From Nicotiana tabacum (Eukaryota > Streptophyta > Magnoliopsida > Solanales > Solanaceae): a stretch of 64,000 nt of DNA. Where the stretch lies: positions 189,441,276 to 189,505,275 of the forward strand of contig NC_134087.1 of assembly GCF_000715075.1 (NCBI RefSeq). Reading direction: 5' to 3'. Of the stretch, positions 11,095-21,970 are shown piece by piece. The notes beneath the pieces were generated by a model. The model was given only the letters and a program-made list of their open reading frames with translations. It was not told the origin of the DNA and did no database searches. Every line of letters starts with the position of its first letter. The first letter of the stretch is position 1. A program made the translations under genes and the position numbers.

Positions 11095-11754
11095 CTATCC
11101 ACCTACTTGAACTCACACATTTAGACAACAATTCCGTTAGCGATTAGGCTTTAACAGATTGGATAACCGCACATTGGGCATGAATGCACCTATACAGTTA
11201 ACCATTTCTATTGTGCATTTGCTCGACCGCATGCGTCATCCCGGCATTTCCTTAGTTCCAACTGTAAGCTTTCTCTTTTCTTTTTGTTTTCTTTTCTCTC
11301 TTTCTTTTCTCCTCTTTTTTTCTTTTTCCTTTCCTTCCTCCTTTATTCCATTCCTTTCTTGTTTTTCCGCTCTTCTCTTTTCTTTTCTCTCTTCTCTTAT
11401 TTTCATTCATTTTTTTGTCTTTCCGCTTTTCCCTTTCTTCTTTCCCATTCTTTGTTTTCTTTTCTTTACTCGGTTACGGTCGAATCCTATGGAGATTGCC
11501 TACGTATCGTGACCCCGCACGAATCAGACCAGGCGTAGTTCGTGAAAATAAGTGCCAAAATAAAGGAACAATTTTTGGGAATTTTCAAGTTTTTCATTAC
11601 CACAACATTCTATTACAAACTAAACATTTTGAAATGGAAAATAACAGACTCCAACTAAACTCAAATACAGACTCCGAACATACTAGCATACTTGGACGCA
11701 AAAGAAAACAGACTGACAAACAACAAACTCTAAAATGGAAAATACAGACTCGAT
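11095..11754 (-). other. Ogre ORF1-gag spacer
   Basis: No domain is recognisable. This spacer holds a purine-rich tract on the element's sense strand (11270-11470), directly followed on the plus strand by copy 2 of the recurring hairpin motif (11493-11544). The reported open frames over 11159-11822 are low-complexity runs of F, S and L and are not genes. Confidence 0.7.
11493..11544 (-). repeat. Recurring Ogre hairpin motif, copy 2
   Basis: On the minus strand it runs from CACGAACTACGCC through CTGATTCG to GATACGTAGGCAATCTC. The inner CTACG and CGTAG can pair. It is the only copy between ORF1 and gag. Confidence 0.7.
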
Positions 11755-13811
11755 CTATGAATACATTAGTGCTTCAAAAGTGGGTGCCCACGGGGCATCG
11801 TTCGGCCTCGCCGCGGGCTTAGGTGCCAAATCCCTTTCAAGTTGCTCCAGCTCATACATGGTTCGCTTGACATAAATCATCACTGCCGAGAAGAAGGTAG
11901 TGCGGGTGATGTCTTCACATGCCCGACATCTCCTAAGGATGGTGTGGGCAATGGTCTCAATCCTGTCTCTTGTTCGACCCTTTTCTATAAGCAATCGCCT
12001 TACTTGATTATTGCGAGCGTCCAACACATGAGAATCCTGAAGATGCTGATCCTGCAGCTGCTGTATTGCTACTTCCATTCGGGCCAATAAATCATAGCAG
12101 TGTCTACTTTCGGTCTCAAAAGCTTTAGCTTGCTTAGCTGCTTTATCCTCAAGGGTGACCACTTTTCTTTTCAGACTAGCAATGGTCTTTTCATAATCCT
12201 TCTCTAATTGTTGCATGTAATGGGTGCGTTCTTCTGTTCTTTTTACCCACTGTGCCCGGAGTCCCGCTAGGTGCCTTCGGATTTTTTCAGCTCATCCCGG
12301 CACTCACTAATTTCCTTTTTCAGCCCATTTATTAACCTTTCGTCCGACCGGCTCCTTTGTTAGTTATTGGAAGCTATCCTCATTTGTTGGATTTGGGCCC
12401 TAAGCGCCTCTTTTTCTTGGGACAACCTATTCTTTTCTCCCTCAACAGCAACAACTTGCACACTGTTCTCAAATTTCAGAGCTCCAATCTGTTGTTTCAG
12501 CTTGCCGATTTTAGCCTGATAGCCTTCTTCTTTTGCGAGCCAACCCCATTGTTCTTGTGATGATTCTGTGAAATCTTGGATGTGGGGTCTTTTAGCTGGC
12601 CTCTGATGCTCAAGTTCTCTTCTGTACCATGCAAGGTATTCTGGTGACATTTCTCCTTTGGCCCGATCCTGCACACAAGTATCTGCTTGTAGATATTGAC
12701 ATTCATTCCAAATCTCGCGGACTTTTGCTTCGGGTAACTGTCCGTCAGGGCTAATATCAATTACTTGAGCACTAAGATCTTCCTCCTGTGGCACTGTTTG
12801 GCATCTCTTGAGTTGTCTTAGAACCCGACATGGAGCATAAGGCTAGATGCTCTTAAGTCCCATCAAAAGAAAATGCGACCTAGCTGCTGGCATGTATATG
12901 ATTTCTTCAACAGGCAACCATCCCAACGTCCACTGTATCTGACTGTCCGTGAGAGTACGAAAGTATGATATCCACGTTGTTACTCCTTCAAGCAAACTAA
13001 CCCCGTCAATCCTTGTGTAAAACCCTCCTATACAGGCTTTGTCAGACGAACCATAACTCAAGAGCCAGGAACGGTGGCATAGATGCTCGGTCATCCACAT
13101 TTGTAGCAACAAGTTACATCCCTCAAAAAAGTTGCCTCCGGCTTTGCAGGCAGTGAGAGCTCGGAAAATGTCAGACACGATCATAGGCGCAAGAGTGCTT
13201 TCATCTTGAGTAAGCAAGGTACTGACGACCCCGACTACTTTTATATCAATATTCTCGTCTTTCCTTGGGAACACCAAGAGGCCCAAAAAGGTTATCATGA
13301 AAGCCACCCGTCTGTGCTCATCCCATTTTTGACGGTTATTTTTACTGCATAGCTTGATGTCCGTCTTGTTAAACCCTCCCACGTGGCCGTATCTGTCGTA
13401 TATGAAGCGCAGAGTGCAGAAGCCTTTTGCCAAATCTGGATTATGGACTGTCCTGGGTATCTTCAATGAATCTAAAAACCGATGCACCGTGATGGATCTT
13501 GGAGCAACCAGATATTTTTCTCTTAACGGAACCTCAGCATTTCCGATGTACCCGACTATTTCCTCCAGAGTTGGGGTGAGCTCAAAATCTGAGAAGTGGA
13601 AGACATTGTGCACCGGGTCCCAACAAGTGACCAACGCTCTTATAATATCACCCCGAGGCTTGATTTCCAATAAACCCGTAAGACCTTTCAGATATTTCTT
13701 GACTTCGTCTTGTCCTTCTTTGCCTAAATCGTTCCACCATAGCCGCAACTCGAAAGGGATTTTAGTCATTATTGAGAAAGGTTCCTTTTGCATCATGCTC
13801 ATCCTGCACAT
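11755..13811 (-). pseudogene. Ogre ORF1 (extra protein upstream of gag), broken
   Basis: Ogre elements encode a protein of unknown function ahead of gag. The 13811-12843 segment (322 residues) begins after MCRMSMMQKEPF and contains ELRLWWNDLGKEGQDEVKKY, FSDFELTPTLEEIVGYIG and FCTLRFIYDRYGHVGGF. This resembles the plant-mobile-domain-like ORF1 of solanaceous Ogre elements. After a frame break near 12840 the protein continues as a coiled coil (12794-12360), with AKIGKLKQQIGALKFE heptads. A second coiled coil follows (12216-11755). No catalytic residues can be assigned. The start is uncertain: the second MTKIPFELRL methionine is a reasonable alternative. Confidence 0.82.
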
Positions 13812-13914
13812 TTATTAAAGTGATTTAAGCAAAAACAAAACTTTTATTTGACTCAAAACAAAATTAACTATTTCCTTTTCCAAATTTAAAATGAAAGACT
13901 CGTTTTTCGAACAC

Positions 13915-14290
13915 GGCCTTTCAGCACTCCCAAGGACGAAGATTTTAAGGCTGTGAGAGTCAACCGGTCAAAAATCAAAATTGACCAAAAATGGTCGTCT
14001 TTGCAAAGTCAACCTTCCGGCGTCCCTTTCGGGAATATTCGGCTATTTTGACAAGACGGAAATACCCGACTCATTTATGACTCTTTCCTTGTTTGTCAAA
14101 ATGATTGACCTAGTATTGCAGGACACAGCCTTCCAGCTCCTCGGGGACGAAAAATATAAGGCTGTGCGGGTCAACCGGCCAAAAAATCTAAAATGACCAA
14201 AGGTGGTCGTTATGCAATGTCAGTCTTCCGGTGTCCATTTCGGGAACGTTCGACTGTTTTTGACGAAAACGGCATCACCCGAATTATTCA
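13915..14290 (-). repeat. Diverged tandem duplication in the Ogre leader (~211-bp offset)
   Basis: AAGGCTGTG followed by GTCAACCGG recurs at 13947 and 14158, an offset of 211 bp. The similarity continues through TGACCAAA, GGTCGT, CTTCCGG and TTTCGGGAA to ACCCGA. The two copies differ at perhaps a quarter of positions, so the duplication is old relative to the insertion. Confidence 0.8.
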
Positions 14291-14352
14291 TGCCAAAATT
14301 TAAACTTAAATATTTTTGGCTATTTATGCAAAGGGGAGGTTGGACCCGATGA

Positions 14353-14404
14353 GGGTTGCCTACGTATCCCACACCCTGTGAGAATCAAACCGGCGTAGTT
14401 CGGG
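14353..14404 (-). repeat. Recurring Ogre hairpin motif, copy 1
   Basis: On the minus strand it runs from CCCGAACTACGCCGG through TTTGATTCTC to GGGATACGTAGGCAACCC. CTACG and CGTAG can form a stem. It lies in the 5' leader, about 1 kb from the primer-binding site and close to a purine-rich tract. Confidence 0.72.
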
Positions 14405-15359
14405 CAAAGAAACTAACTATATTTTTGAAAACAAGGCTCTTTCTTTTCATTTTCCATGGCGAGACAAACTATTTTTCCTTTTCTATTTTTGAAAACAAGA
14501 CAAAATAGCGACTCTCCTTTTCTTTTCATTTTCAACAAACAATAAACAACCCATTTTTTCCAAACTAAAACAAAGACTCTTTTTCTTTTCTTTTTCAACA
14601 AACAACTTTCCAAAATAAAAGACTCTTTTTCTATTTTTCTTTTGCTTGTTAGTAAAACAAACTGTTAAAAATAAAATGTTTTCCTTTTTCCATTTTCTCA
14701 AAATTTCGGCAGAGTTTCGACAGTATTTGGTCATTGGTTTTTTCTAAAATAATCAATTAACTCCGTAACTGCTATTTCTCTCTTTTTCTCTTTTCCTCTT
14801 TTTCTCAATTTTCCAACATTCCCGAGATTCAAAAGACGGTCAACATGCCGGTTCGAAACAAATATATGTACAGAACAAGTAGGATGCATCAGGATGGTCT
14901 TTTCATTTCAGGTTGCTAGTCCTAGACGGGCCCAACCTCTTTGTTGAGTCCCCTAAGTCAAATGCATCATGATGCAATTAAGCGCTCCTACTAGGGATCC
15001 AGCATGAAGTCAAGTTATTCTAGGTTCAAAACCTGGGTATGTGTTCTAAACAGTGCACTCGAGCGGACAACTCGAGTCGAGGAGGGGGCAACGTACCGGG
15101 GACCTGCGAGATCGTCCGGCTTTGCAACTTATCCGAGCCTCTTTTTTATTTCAGGGTATGACACTAACAGAATAGGGAGTCTCAACCAATAAGCACATCC
15201 CCGGAGGTGAGACGAGAAGGGTGTCGGCACAGTTTATATACAGTTCAGATAATATTAAAGCGGTAACATTTAGCACATTCAGCACAAAACATATAAGAAA
15301 ATTAGATATAACCAAATACAACAATTATTCTAAGCTCGAATTCTTAAACCCTAAACCAG

Positions 15360-15393
15360 AGATTCTGGGTTCGATCCCCAGCAGGGTCGCTAG
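15360..15393 (-). other. Ogre primer-binding site, extended over a tRNA T-arm
   Basis: On the plus strand the bases next to the LTR read as the 3' part of a tRNA: T-stem CTGGG, loop TTCGATC, T-stem CCCAG, then acceptor-side CAGGGTCG and CTA in place of CCA. The minus-strand primer-binding site is therefore complementary to tRNA over about 30 nt rather than the usual 12-18. The acceptor resembles the tRNA-Arg type primer reported for Ogre; the isoacceptor is not certain. The LTR starts three bases further on. Confidence 0.8.
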
Positions 15394-15404
15394 AGCTGTC
15401 ACAC

Positions 15405-15441
15405 CTCCTTTTTCACCTACGCCCGCGAGGGCGTAAAGGAG
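15405..15441 (-). other. Strong hairpin at the U5 end of the Ogre LTR
   Basis: The inner arms ACGCCC and GGGCGT, with a GCGA loop, are enclosed by outer arms CTCCTTT and AAAGGAG. In the transcript this ends only a few nucleotides from the LTR terminus and about 12 nt from the primer-binding site. Confidence 0.7.
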
Positions 15442-17410
15442 TTTTTCCAATTAAAGGACAATCGGAATGGGATTTAGTTATTAATTATTCAGAGTATCCA
15501 CTTGGGAGATTAATGGTGTCCCAAGTCACCGGTTGTATCCCGAACCAAGGAAAAATATGACTCTGTTAACAGTCCGCGAACCAGAAATCCAGATAAGGAA
15601 TTATGTTAACCCGGGAGAAGGTGTTAGGCATTTCCGGATTCCGTGGTTCTAGCACGGTCGCTCAACTATTGTATTTGATTTTATTTGATTTCAAAACATG
15701 TTCTAGCTTATGTGCTTTTTAATTTTAAACCGCTTTTATTATTATTATTTTAACGAGAATTGCAACGTCGTGAAGATACGTCTCGAACCACATCACATCA
15801 ATGCACCCGTGGTTGTTGACATATTTCGACTTCGTTGAGATTCGGATTTGGGTCACATAAATGCGCACCCGAGTTTAGGAAGATGAATTATTAAAAGCGC
15901 ATCCAAGGTGTCTAACGCGTTATCATCTTTAGGGAAGGCCGTGAAATTCGCTAAACGGCCCATCCCAAATTCTAAGTATTTCACTATAACTAATTATTGA
16001 GGGCCCCACAATTTATGTATTTTGTTCAGCGAGGTTCATCTCATTTTATTTAAAAAGGAAGACCCTAAAGCTATTAGAATTTTCTATTTTTTTATTTGTC
16101 TCTATTAATAAAGAAAAGGTCCTAATCAATTATTAGTATTATTAAACCAGCATTTGAAAGTGTTACACCGGCCAGAATTTCCCACAGTCACGGACATTGG
16201 GCCTGAAGTTAGCCCAAATCAATCAAGCCAAATCGAACCGTCTAGGGAGCAACTGGTCGAATCCCTGGAGTGGCAATCCAACGAATTGTTTAAATGTTTG
16301 CTCACTAACTTTACCCCAAACTCTCGTGAATGGGCTCCACTCTTCTGACAAAAGGAAATGAATATGCACTTACCTAAATCAATTAGATACTGACCCTCAA
16401 ATCGTTCAAGAGAGTAGTTATGTCGTCCTAATTTTAAAAATGAACAAACGTACTAATAATTTGTTATGCTTTTAAACAAATTTATGAACCAGCTGATGAG
16501 AAAACAACTAAGACTAAAGTGAACTATTAACTCCGACTACTGACTTATAATTTTCAAAGCTACTGCATTACGAAATTATTTAGGACACATGTTCAGCATT
16601 AGAATAGAACTCAACGTGACAACACACTAGTTCTAGCTTCACCGCAAACTTGAACTGTTTATGATTTTGAATTTTTAAACAGAAAATTGCTAAGCTAAAC
16701 AAGTTAAATCTAAGTAACTACAAATCAGTAGTCCAATAATCTAAATAACACAGTTCTGCCAGTTCAGTTATACATTCAAATTGATTGTATCGTACAGTAA
16801 CCAAATCACATAAAACTATTAAAATATAATGAGATTCATAAACGACATATCTATAGCCGAAGCTCCAGTTTTCATTTCATTTTCCAGCAAGTAATCTACA
16901 TAGTACAGAGTTTCATGGTGAGTACCTGGAGATGTGAAATACAATAAGAAGAGGAAGACGATCAGCAACAATAACAACCACGAGTAGAAATCAATCAGCC
17001 AGTAAATTATTCAATAGCCACGAAGAGTTGGAAACCAAATAACACCCAGGCAATCAACCACAAGTTACTACACCCAAATGCAATTGCAATTTGACCAGAA
17101 ACTACAACACTTCTTCAACAATCGAGAAATAACCAACAATCACTCGAAATAGTCTCAAACACCTTCAGTTTCCCTAAACACTCAGGTACAGGACAGAACT
17201 AGAGAAATCCGTGCTACTTATCATACTAAATGAATTAACTAGTGGAATATTCACATTTATTTTCTGATTTTCAATAGAAATCTAAGATCTAAAAGGAAGT
17301 TTTTTGAACTTTTACTAATTTGAAATTCAACCATCGGCTCAGATCTATAGAGAAGGCTTTTGGGGGGAATTTTTAGATGAAGAGCCGACCCTTTCACAAG
17401 GCAAATGTGA

Positions 17411-17421
17411 CCCTATTTATA
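17411..17421 (-). promoter_or_regulatory. TATA box of the Ogre 5' LTR
   Basis: The minus-strand sequence TATAAATAGGG is a textbook plant TATA box. It is followed by GTCACATTTG, about 1.7 kb into the LTR. Transcription would begin some 30 nt downstream, near 17385. Confidence 0.75.
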
Positions 17422-19106
17422 GGAAAACAAACAGCTCCTTATTTTCCTTTTAGTCCCCTATGTAATTTCACCCTAGTCCCTTAGTTCTTTTACTTACTCA
17501 GCAAGCTAACACACATGTTTATTGATATTCCATTACGACCCCAACCTAGAAGCTTCTAGGGGGTACTAGATCACATGCCAAAGAAGCCTTTCCCTGATAA
17601 TACCCTAATTGCCCCTGTGATTAAGCGATTATCTGACCATATTTAACTGACCAAACTAAATTACTAAATCAGGATTAACAAACTTAAACTATCAAAGTAC
17701 AAAATCAAAGAGCATGCAAAACAATAAATTAAACTAACTGAGTTCCTAGCTTCATTCAAACAAAATTACTAAACTAATTGGCGAACTTAAACTAATCAAC
17801 AAATTAAAGCTAAACCAAAAACAGACAGTGGACGACTGAAAACAGAATTAAAAGAGTTTATTGATTTTCATATTACTAATTATTGCTAGAAAAGTAAAAC
17901 TAAGATGTAACCACAAGAAAAAATGAAACAAAAGAAATACAACTCACTGATGAAAAAAAACTCCGGCCAGTTGACATTTCCCAAATCTCGGCCAATTCTG
18001 ATGACGCTTGGCTCTAATGACACTCAAATCCTCATGAGGAAGGCCCAGGGATCCTTTGATGTCAATTGCATGTGCTTTGGTCGTTTTAGGGTTTTGGCTG
18101 GAGAAGTAAAAACTAATATTCGAGCCTGTCTGGCTACATTCGAGACAACAGACCATGGGGGTTGGGTAGAGGAGGAAGAGAGGACATTGGGGTGTTAATT
18201 TGGGGCATTTGGCGTAACCGGCGTCATGGCCGGAAAATCTTCCACGAGATATTCGAAGGTTTCCGGTGAGATTCGAAGGAAACTAAGGGTGGGAATGGGA
18301 AGAGGAGAGCAAGGTGGGTTGGTGGTGTTAATCTGGTGGTCGATGGCATAAGTGGTGTTCGCCGGCGGCTCCAGCAAAGATACAGAATACGATGAAGACA
18401 AAGCTGTCTGTAGGGTTTTGGGCATTTTCGGATAATTATATGCAAAAATGGGGGGAGAGTCTTTGGCCGTTGGATTAAACGATTAAAGGCTCAGATCAAA
18501 TGCAACTCAAACGACGTCGTTTGGCTAGCCCAGAACTGGACCGGGCGGGGTGGAATTAGATTGGGTCAATGAGGGTGAATTGGGCCTGATCTGAGGTAGC
18601 TTCAATTGGGCGCGAAAATAATCAGAATTTGGCCCAGATTGGGCTTCTAATAAAGATCACTCTTTCTCAAATTGTTTTCTTATTGTTTTGTTTCTTTTCC
18701 TTGTTATTTCATTTTGTATTTTTGTATTAATTTTTCTGATTTTTTACAAAGATGCAAAATTAAACTAACAATTAAACTAAAACTAATTAATGCCTAAAAT
18801 TGTTTTAAAAACTATTTCGTGACGATTTCACAATTAAACAATAAAATGCGAAAGCGAACTATTTTTGTTATTTTTCATATTTTATTCTAAAAACAAATTA
18901 TCCCCTAATTAATACTAAAAATATGAAATTAAATCCTAAATGCAAATGTATTTTTATATTTTTTATATGAATTAAAATGCACAAATAAAATGCAACAGTT
19001 ACCAGAAAATGCCATAAAATTCACAGAAGTTGTAAAATCAAGAAAAATCATTTTGTTTGAATTTTTGGGAATAATTCATATATAGGGCAAAAATCACGTG
19101 CTCACA

Positions 19107-19668
19107 ATGCTCAATTAGCCTCGCACAACACTTCTATTCGGAATTTGGAGGTTCAATTATCTCACAAGCTTTGAACACTCGTCCTAAGGGGGCATTACCT
19201 AGTGATACGGTGGTGAACCTGAAGGGCGGGAGTAATACGGGACATGCTATGGCCGTGGCTACTAGAAGTGGAAAATGTGGAGATGCAACCACCTCAAATC
19301 AAAGAAGAATTGTGGATGAAGATGTCGTGGTACCAGAAGATGAAATCCCAAGCGATGTGGTTCAAGTTAAGGAAGAAGTGAGAATTGATATTGATGAAAG
19401 TGTAGAGGAGATACAAGAAGAAGTGAACTCGTCTAGGGAACATGTGATTGACATGCTGGAATCGGTAGTGCCAAAGGCTAAGGCACCAAAGCCTAGGCCT
19501 CATCCTCCATACCCTCAAAGGCTTGGAAAGCAAAACAGTATAAACCAATTCAAAAAATTTATTGACATGATGAAGAGTTTGTCAATTAATGTGTCGTTAG
19601 TTGAGGCATTGGAACAAATGCCGGGATATGCAAAATTCATGAAGGATTTGGTAACGAAGAAGAGATAA
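19107..19668 (+). pseudogene. Athila gag C-terminus, cut by the Ogre insertion
   Basis: Reading starts at the Ogre junction, with RNLEVQLS encoded before 19163. There a two-base insertion shifts the frame into LNTRPKGALPSDTVV, the typical Athila Gag end. An acidic linker and PHPPYPQRL follow, then a segment (FIDMMKSLSINVSLVEALEQMPGYAKF) that links to protease. The frame ends in TAA at 19668. The rest of gag must lie left of position 1. Confidence 0.88.
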
Positions 19669-20500
19669 ATGAATTGTGAAACCATGAAGATGACTCATCA
19701 AGTGAGTGTTATTGTGCACTCAATGTCTCCGAAATTGGAAGATCTAGGCGCTTTCACAATCCCTTGCACTATTGGGAGTGCCGACTTTGCCAAAGCATTA
19801 TGTGATCTTGGGGCAAGTATCAACTTGATGCCCTATTCGGTGTTCAAACTTTGGGAATTAGCAACCAAGACCCACATCAGGTTGCAAATGGCGGATCGAA
19901 CAATGAAGAGGCCTTTGGGAATTATTGATGATGTGTTGGTTCGAGTTGACAAGTTTATCCTCCCGGTGGACTTTTGTGATCCTTGATTGTGAAGTGGACT
20001 ATGAGGTGCCTATCATTTTGGGTAGACCTTTCCTTGCTACAGGGAAGGCTCTTATTGATGTGGAAACCGATGAGCTCACTTTCCAGGTGGGTGATGAAAA
20101 GGAGGTCTTCCATGTGTGCAAATCAATGAGGCAACCGAATAGTAATGAAGTTTGTTCGTTTGTGGATTTGGTGACGGATGTGATTGTTGATGATGCTAGT
20201 TCCACAATGAATGTTAAAGACAAATTGGAAGCCGTTTTGCTCAACCCAGATGATGATGAGGAGAGTGATGGCTATGTGGAATGTGTAAATGCATTGCAAG
20301 GCATGGGGTCGTACACTTATGAGCCCCGAAAGCTATCTTTGGATCTTGAAAACCGGAAGACTCCTCCAATAAAGCCCTCAATCGAGGAGCCTCCCACCTT
20401 GGAGTTAAAGCCATTGCCCCCACATCTCGGGTATGAATTCCTTGGCCATTCTTCTACTTTACCATTTATCCTTTCTCCTTGCTTAACCAATATGTAGGTA
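19669..20500 (+). pseudogene. Athila aspartic protease and linker to RT
   Basis: 19669-19986 encodes FTIPCTIGSADFAKALCDLGASINLMP, whose active site is D46-L-G-A, the Athila form of DTGA. A frameshift near 19980 moves the rest to 19925-20497, which carries the second half (YEVPIILGRPFLATGKALID). A diverged linker to RT follows, including PPTLELKPLPPHLGYEFLG, and ends with TAG at about 20495. Both protease halves are recognisable. Confidence 0.88.
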
Positions 20501-21970
20501 GAGTCCACATTGGAGGTTCTACAAAGGAGGAAAAGAGCAATCGGTTGGACTTTAGAGGATATCTGGGGCATAAGCCCCGCCTTGTGCATGCATAAGAATA
20601 TTTTGGAGGAGGGTGCCAAACCCTCCATTGAACATCAAAGGAGACTAAATGAAGAAATGAAAGAGGTGGTGAAGAAGGAGATAATCATTGGTTAGATATC
20701 AAGGTTGTTTACCCCATTTCCGATAGATCGTGGACCTCTCCGGTGCAATGTGTTCCAAAGAAAGGGGCATGACTGTGGTAACAAATGACAAGAATGAATT
20801 GATCCCAACAAGAACTGTCACCGGGTGGAGAGTGTGCATGGACTCTAGGAAGCTCAATAAAGTCACTCGGAAAGATCATTTCCCGCTTCTGTTTCTTGAC
20901 CAAATGATTGATAGGTTGGTCGGACGTGCTTTTTATTTCTTTCTTAATGGATACTCCGGATACAATCAAATACTTATTGCTCCTGAGGACCAAGAGAAGA
21001 CCACTTTCACTTGTCCCTATGGTACTTTCGCATTCTCACGGATGCCATTTAGGTTGTGTAATGCAACGACGACTTTTCAATGGTGTATGATAGATATTTT
21101 CACCAACATGGTGGAGGATATTCTTGAGGTCTTTATGGATGAATTTTCTATGGTTGGGAATTCGTTTGAAGATTGTTTGAACAATTTGTATAGGGTATTG
21201 GCTAGATGTGAGGAGACAAATTTGGTGTTGAACTGAGAGAAGTGTCACTTCATGGTCGAGGAAGGCATTATCCTCGGCCACAAAATTTCAAAGCATGGTA
21301 TTAAGGTTGACAAGGCCAAGATTGAGGTGATCTCCAAACTCCCTCCCCCTACTTCTGTTAAGGGAGTAAGGAGCTTCTTGGGTCATGCGAGTTTTTATCG
21401 CTGATTCATCAAGGACTTTTCCAAGGTAGTGAACCCATTATGCAAACTTTTAGAGAAGGATGCTAAGTTCCATTTCAATGAAGATTGTATGAAGGCATTC
21501 AAATTGCTTAAGTTCAAGTTGACTACTACTCCTATTATCACCACACCGGATTGGAGCTTGCCTTTTGAGCTCATGTGTGACGCTAGTGATGTTGTGGTTG
21601 GAGCGGTGTTGGGTCAAATAATGAACTTCTTCCATCAGGTCTACTATGCTAGCAAGACCATGAATGATGCCCAAGTCAACTACATAGTGACCAAAAATGA
21701 GCTACTTGTTATTGTTTTTGCTATGGAGAAGTTTTGGCCATATTTGATGGGTACTAAGGTGATTATTCACACCGACCATGCGACGCTTCAGTATTTTATA
21801 AACAATAAAGATTCAAAGGCAAGGTTGATGCGGTGGGTGCTACTATTGCAAGAGTTTGATCTAGAAATTCAAGACTACAAGGGTAGTTAAAATCAAATGG
21901 CAGACCACTTGTCCCGATTGGAGGAGGAAAGGAGGCCACATGATGGCCTTGAGATTAATGATTCATTTCC
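20501..21970 (+). pseudogene. Athila reverse transcriptase and RNase H
   Basis: The start of RT is recognised by RAIGWTLEDIWGISPALCMHKI-like sequence, where the last residue is N here. A broken stretch near 20695-20790 follows, then VCMDSRKLNKVTRKDHFPL, YSGYNQI and TCPYGTFAFSRMPF. The catalytic site reads FMDE where FMDD is expected, so the enzyme would be inactive even without the stops near 21234 and 21401. RNase H follows ([36 protein letters not shown]), with a stop after DYKGS at 21888 and a remnant MADHLSRLEEE. Confidence 0.9.

Larger units (their letters stand above)
13812..15359 (-). other. Ogre 5' leader, no gene
   Basis: This 1.5 kb lies between the primer-binding site and ORF1. 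It holds a diverged two-copy tandem duplication (13915-14290), copy 1 of the recurring hairpin motif (14353-14404) and patchy purine-rich sense-strand tracts (14410-14830). The rest, 14830-15359, shows no domain. Small ORFs here have no recognisable similarity. Confidence 0.75.
1..19106 (-). mobile_element. Ogre-type Tat LTR retrotransposon (3' LTR truncated by window edge)
   Basis: Two direct repeats, 1-1213 and about 17895-19106, align at roughly 97 percent by hand count and are the LTRs of a minus-strand element. The internal part runs 1214-15396. In minus-strand order it holds a primer-binding site, a leader, an extra ORF1 upstream of gag, gag, protease with a G-patch, a probable intron, RT, two RNase H domains, integrase, a repeat-rich 3' UTR and a polypurine tract. 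An ORF1 before gag, a pol intron and a very long LTR are the known hallmarks of Ogre elements in the Tat lineage. The element interrupts the gag gene of the Athila-like element that resumes at 19107. The left target-site duplication lies outside the window; the right flank begins ATGCT. All ORFs are broken, so it is not autonomous. Confidence 0.93.
15397..19106 (-). repeat. Ogre 5' LTR, complete (3710 bp)
   Basis: On the plus strand it begins TGTCACACC right after the primer-binding site and ends CTCACA at 19106, giving TGT...ACA termini. The right third matches the window-edge copy 1-1213. On the minus strand a TATAAATAGGG box sits at 17421-17411, which places U3 at about 17390-19106 and R-U5 at 15397-17390. 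No ORF in it looks real. Confidence 0.93.

Noticed and set aside
15360..15396. tRNA gene
   Set aside because: Only the 3' portion of a tRNA is present and it abuts an LTR; it is the primer-binding site.
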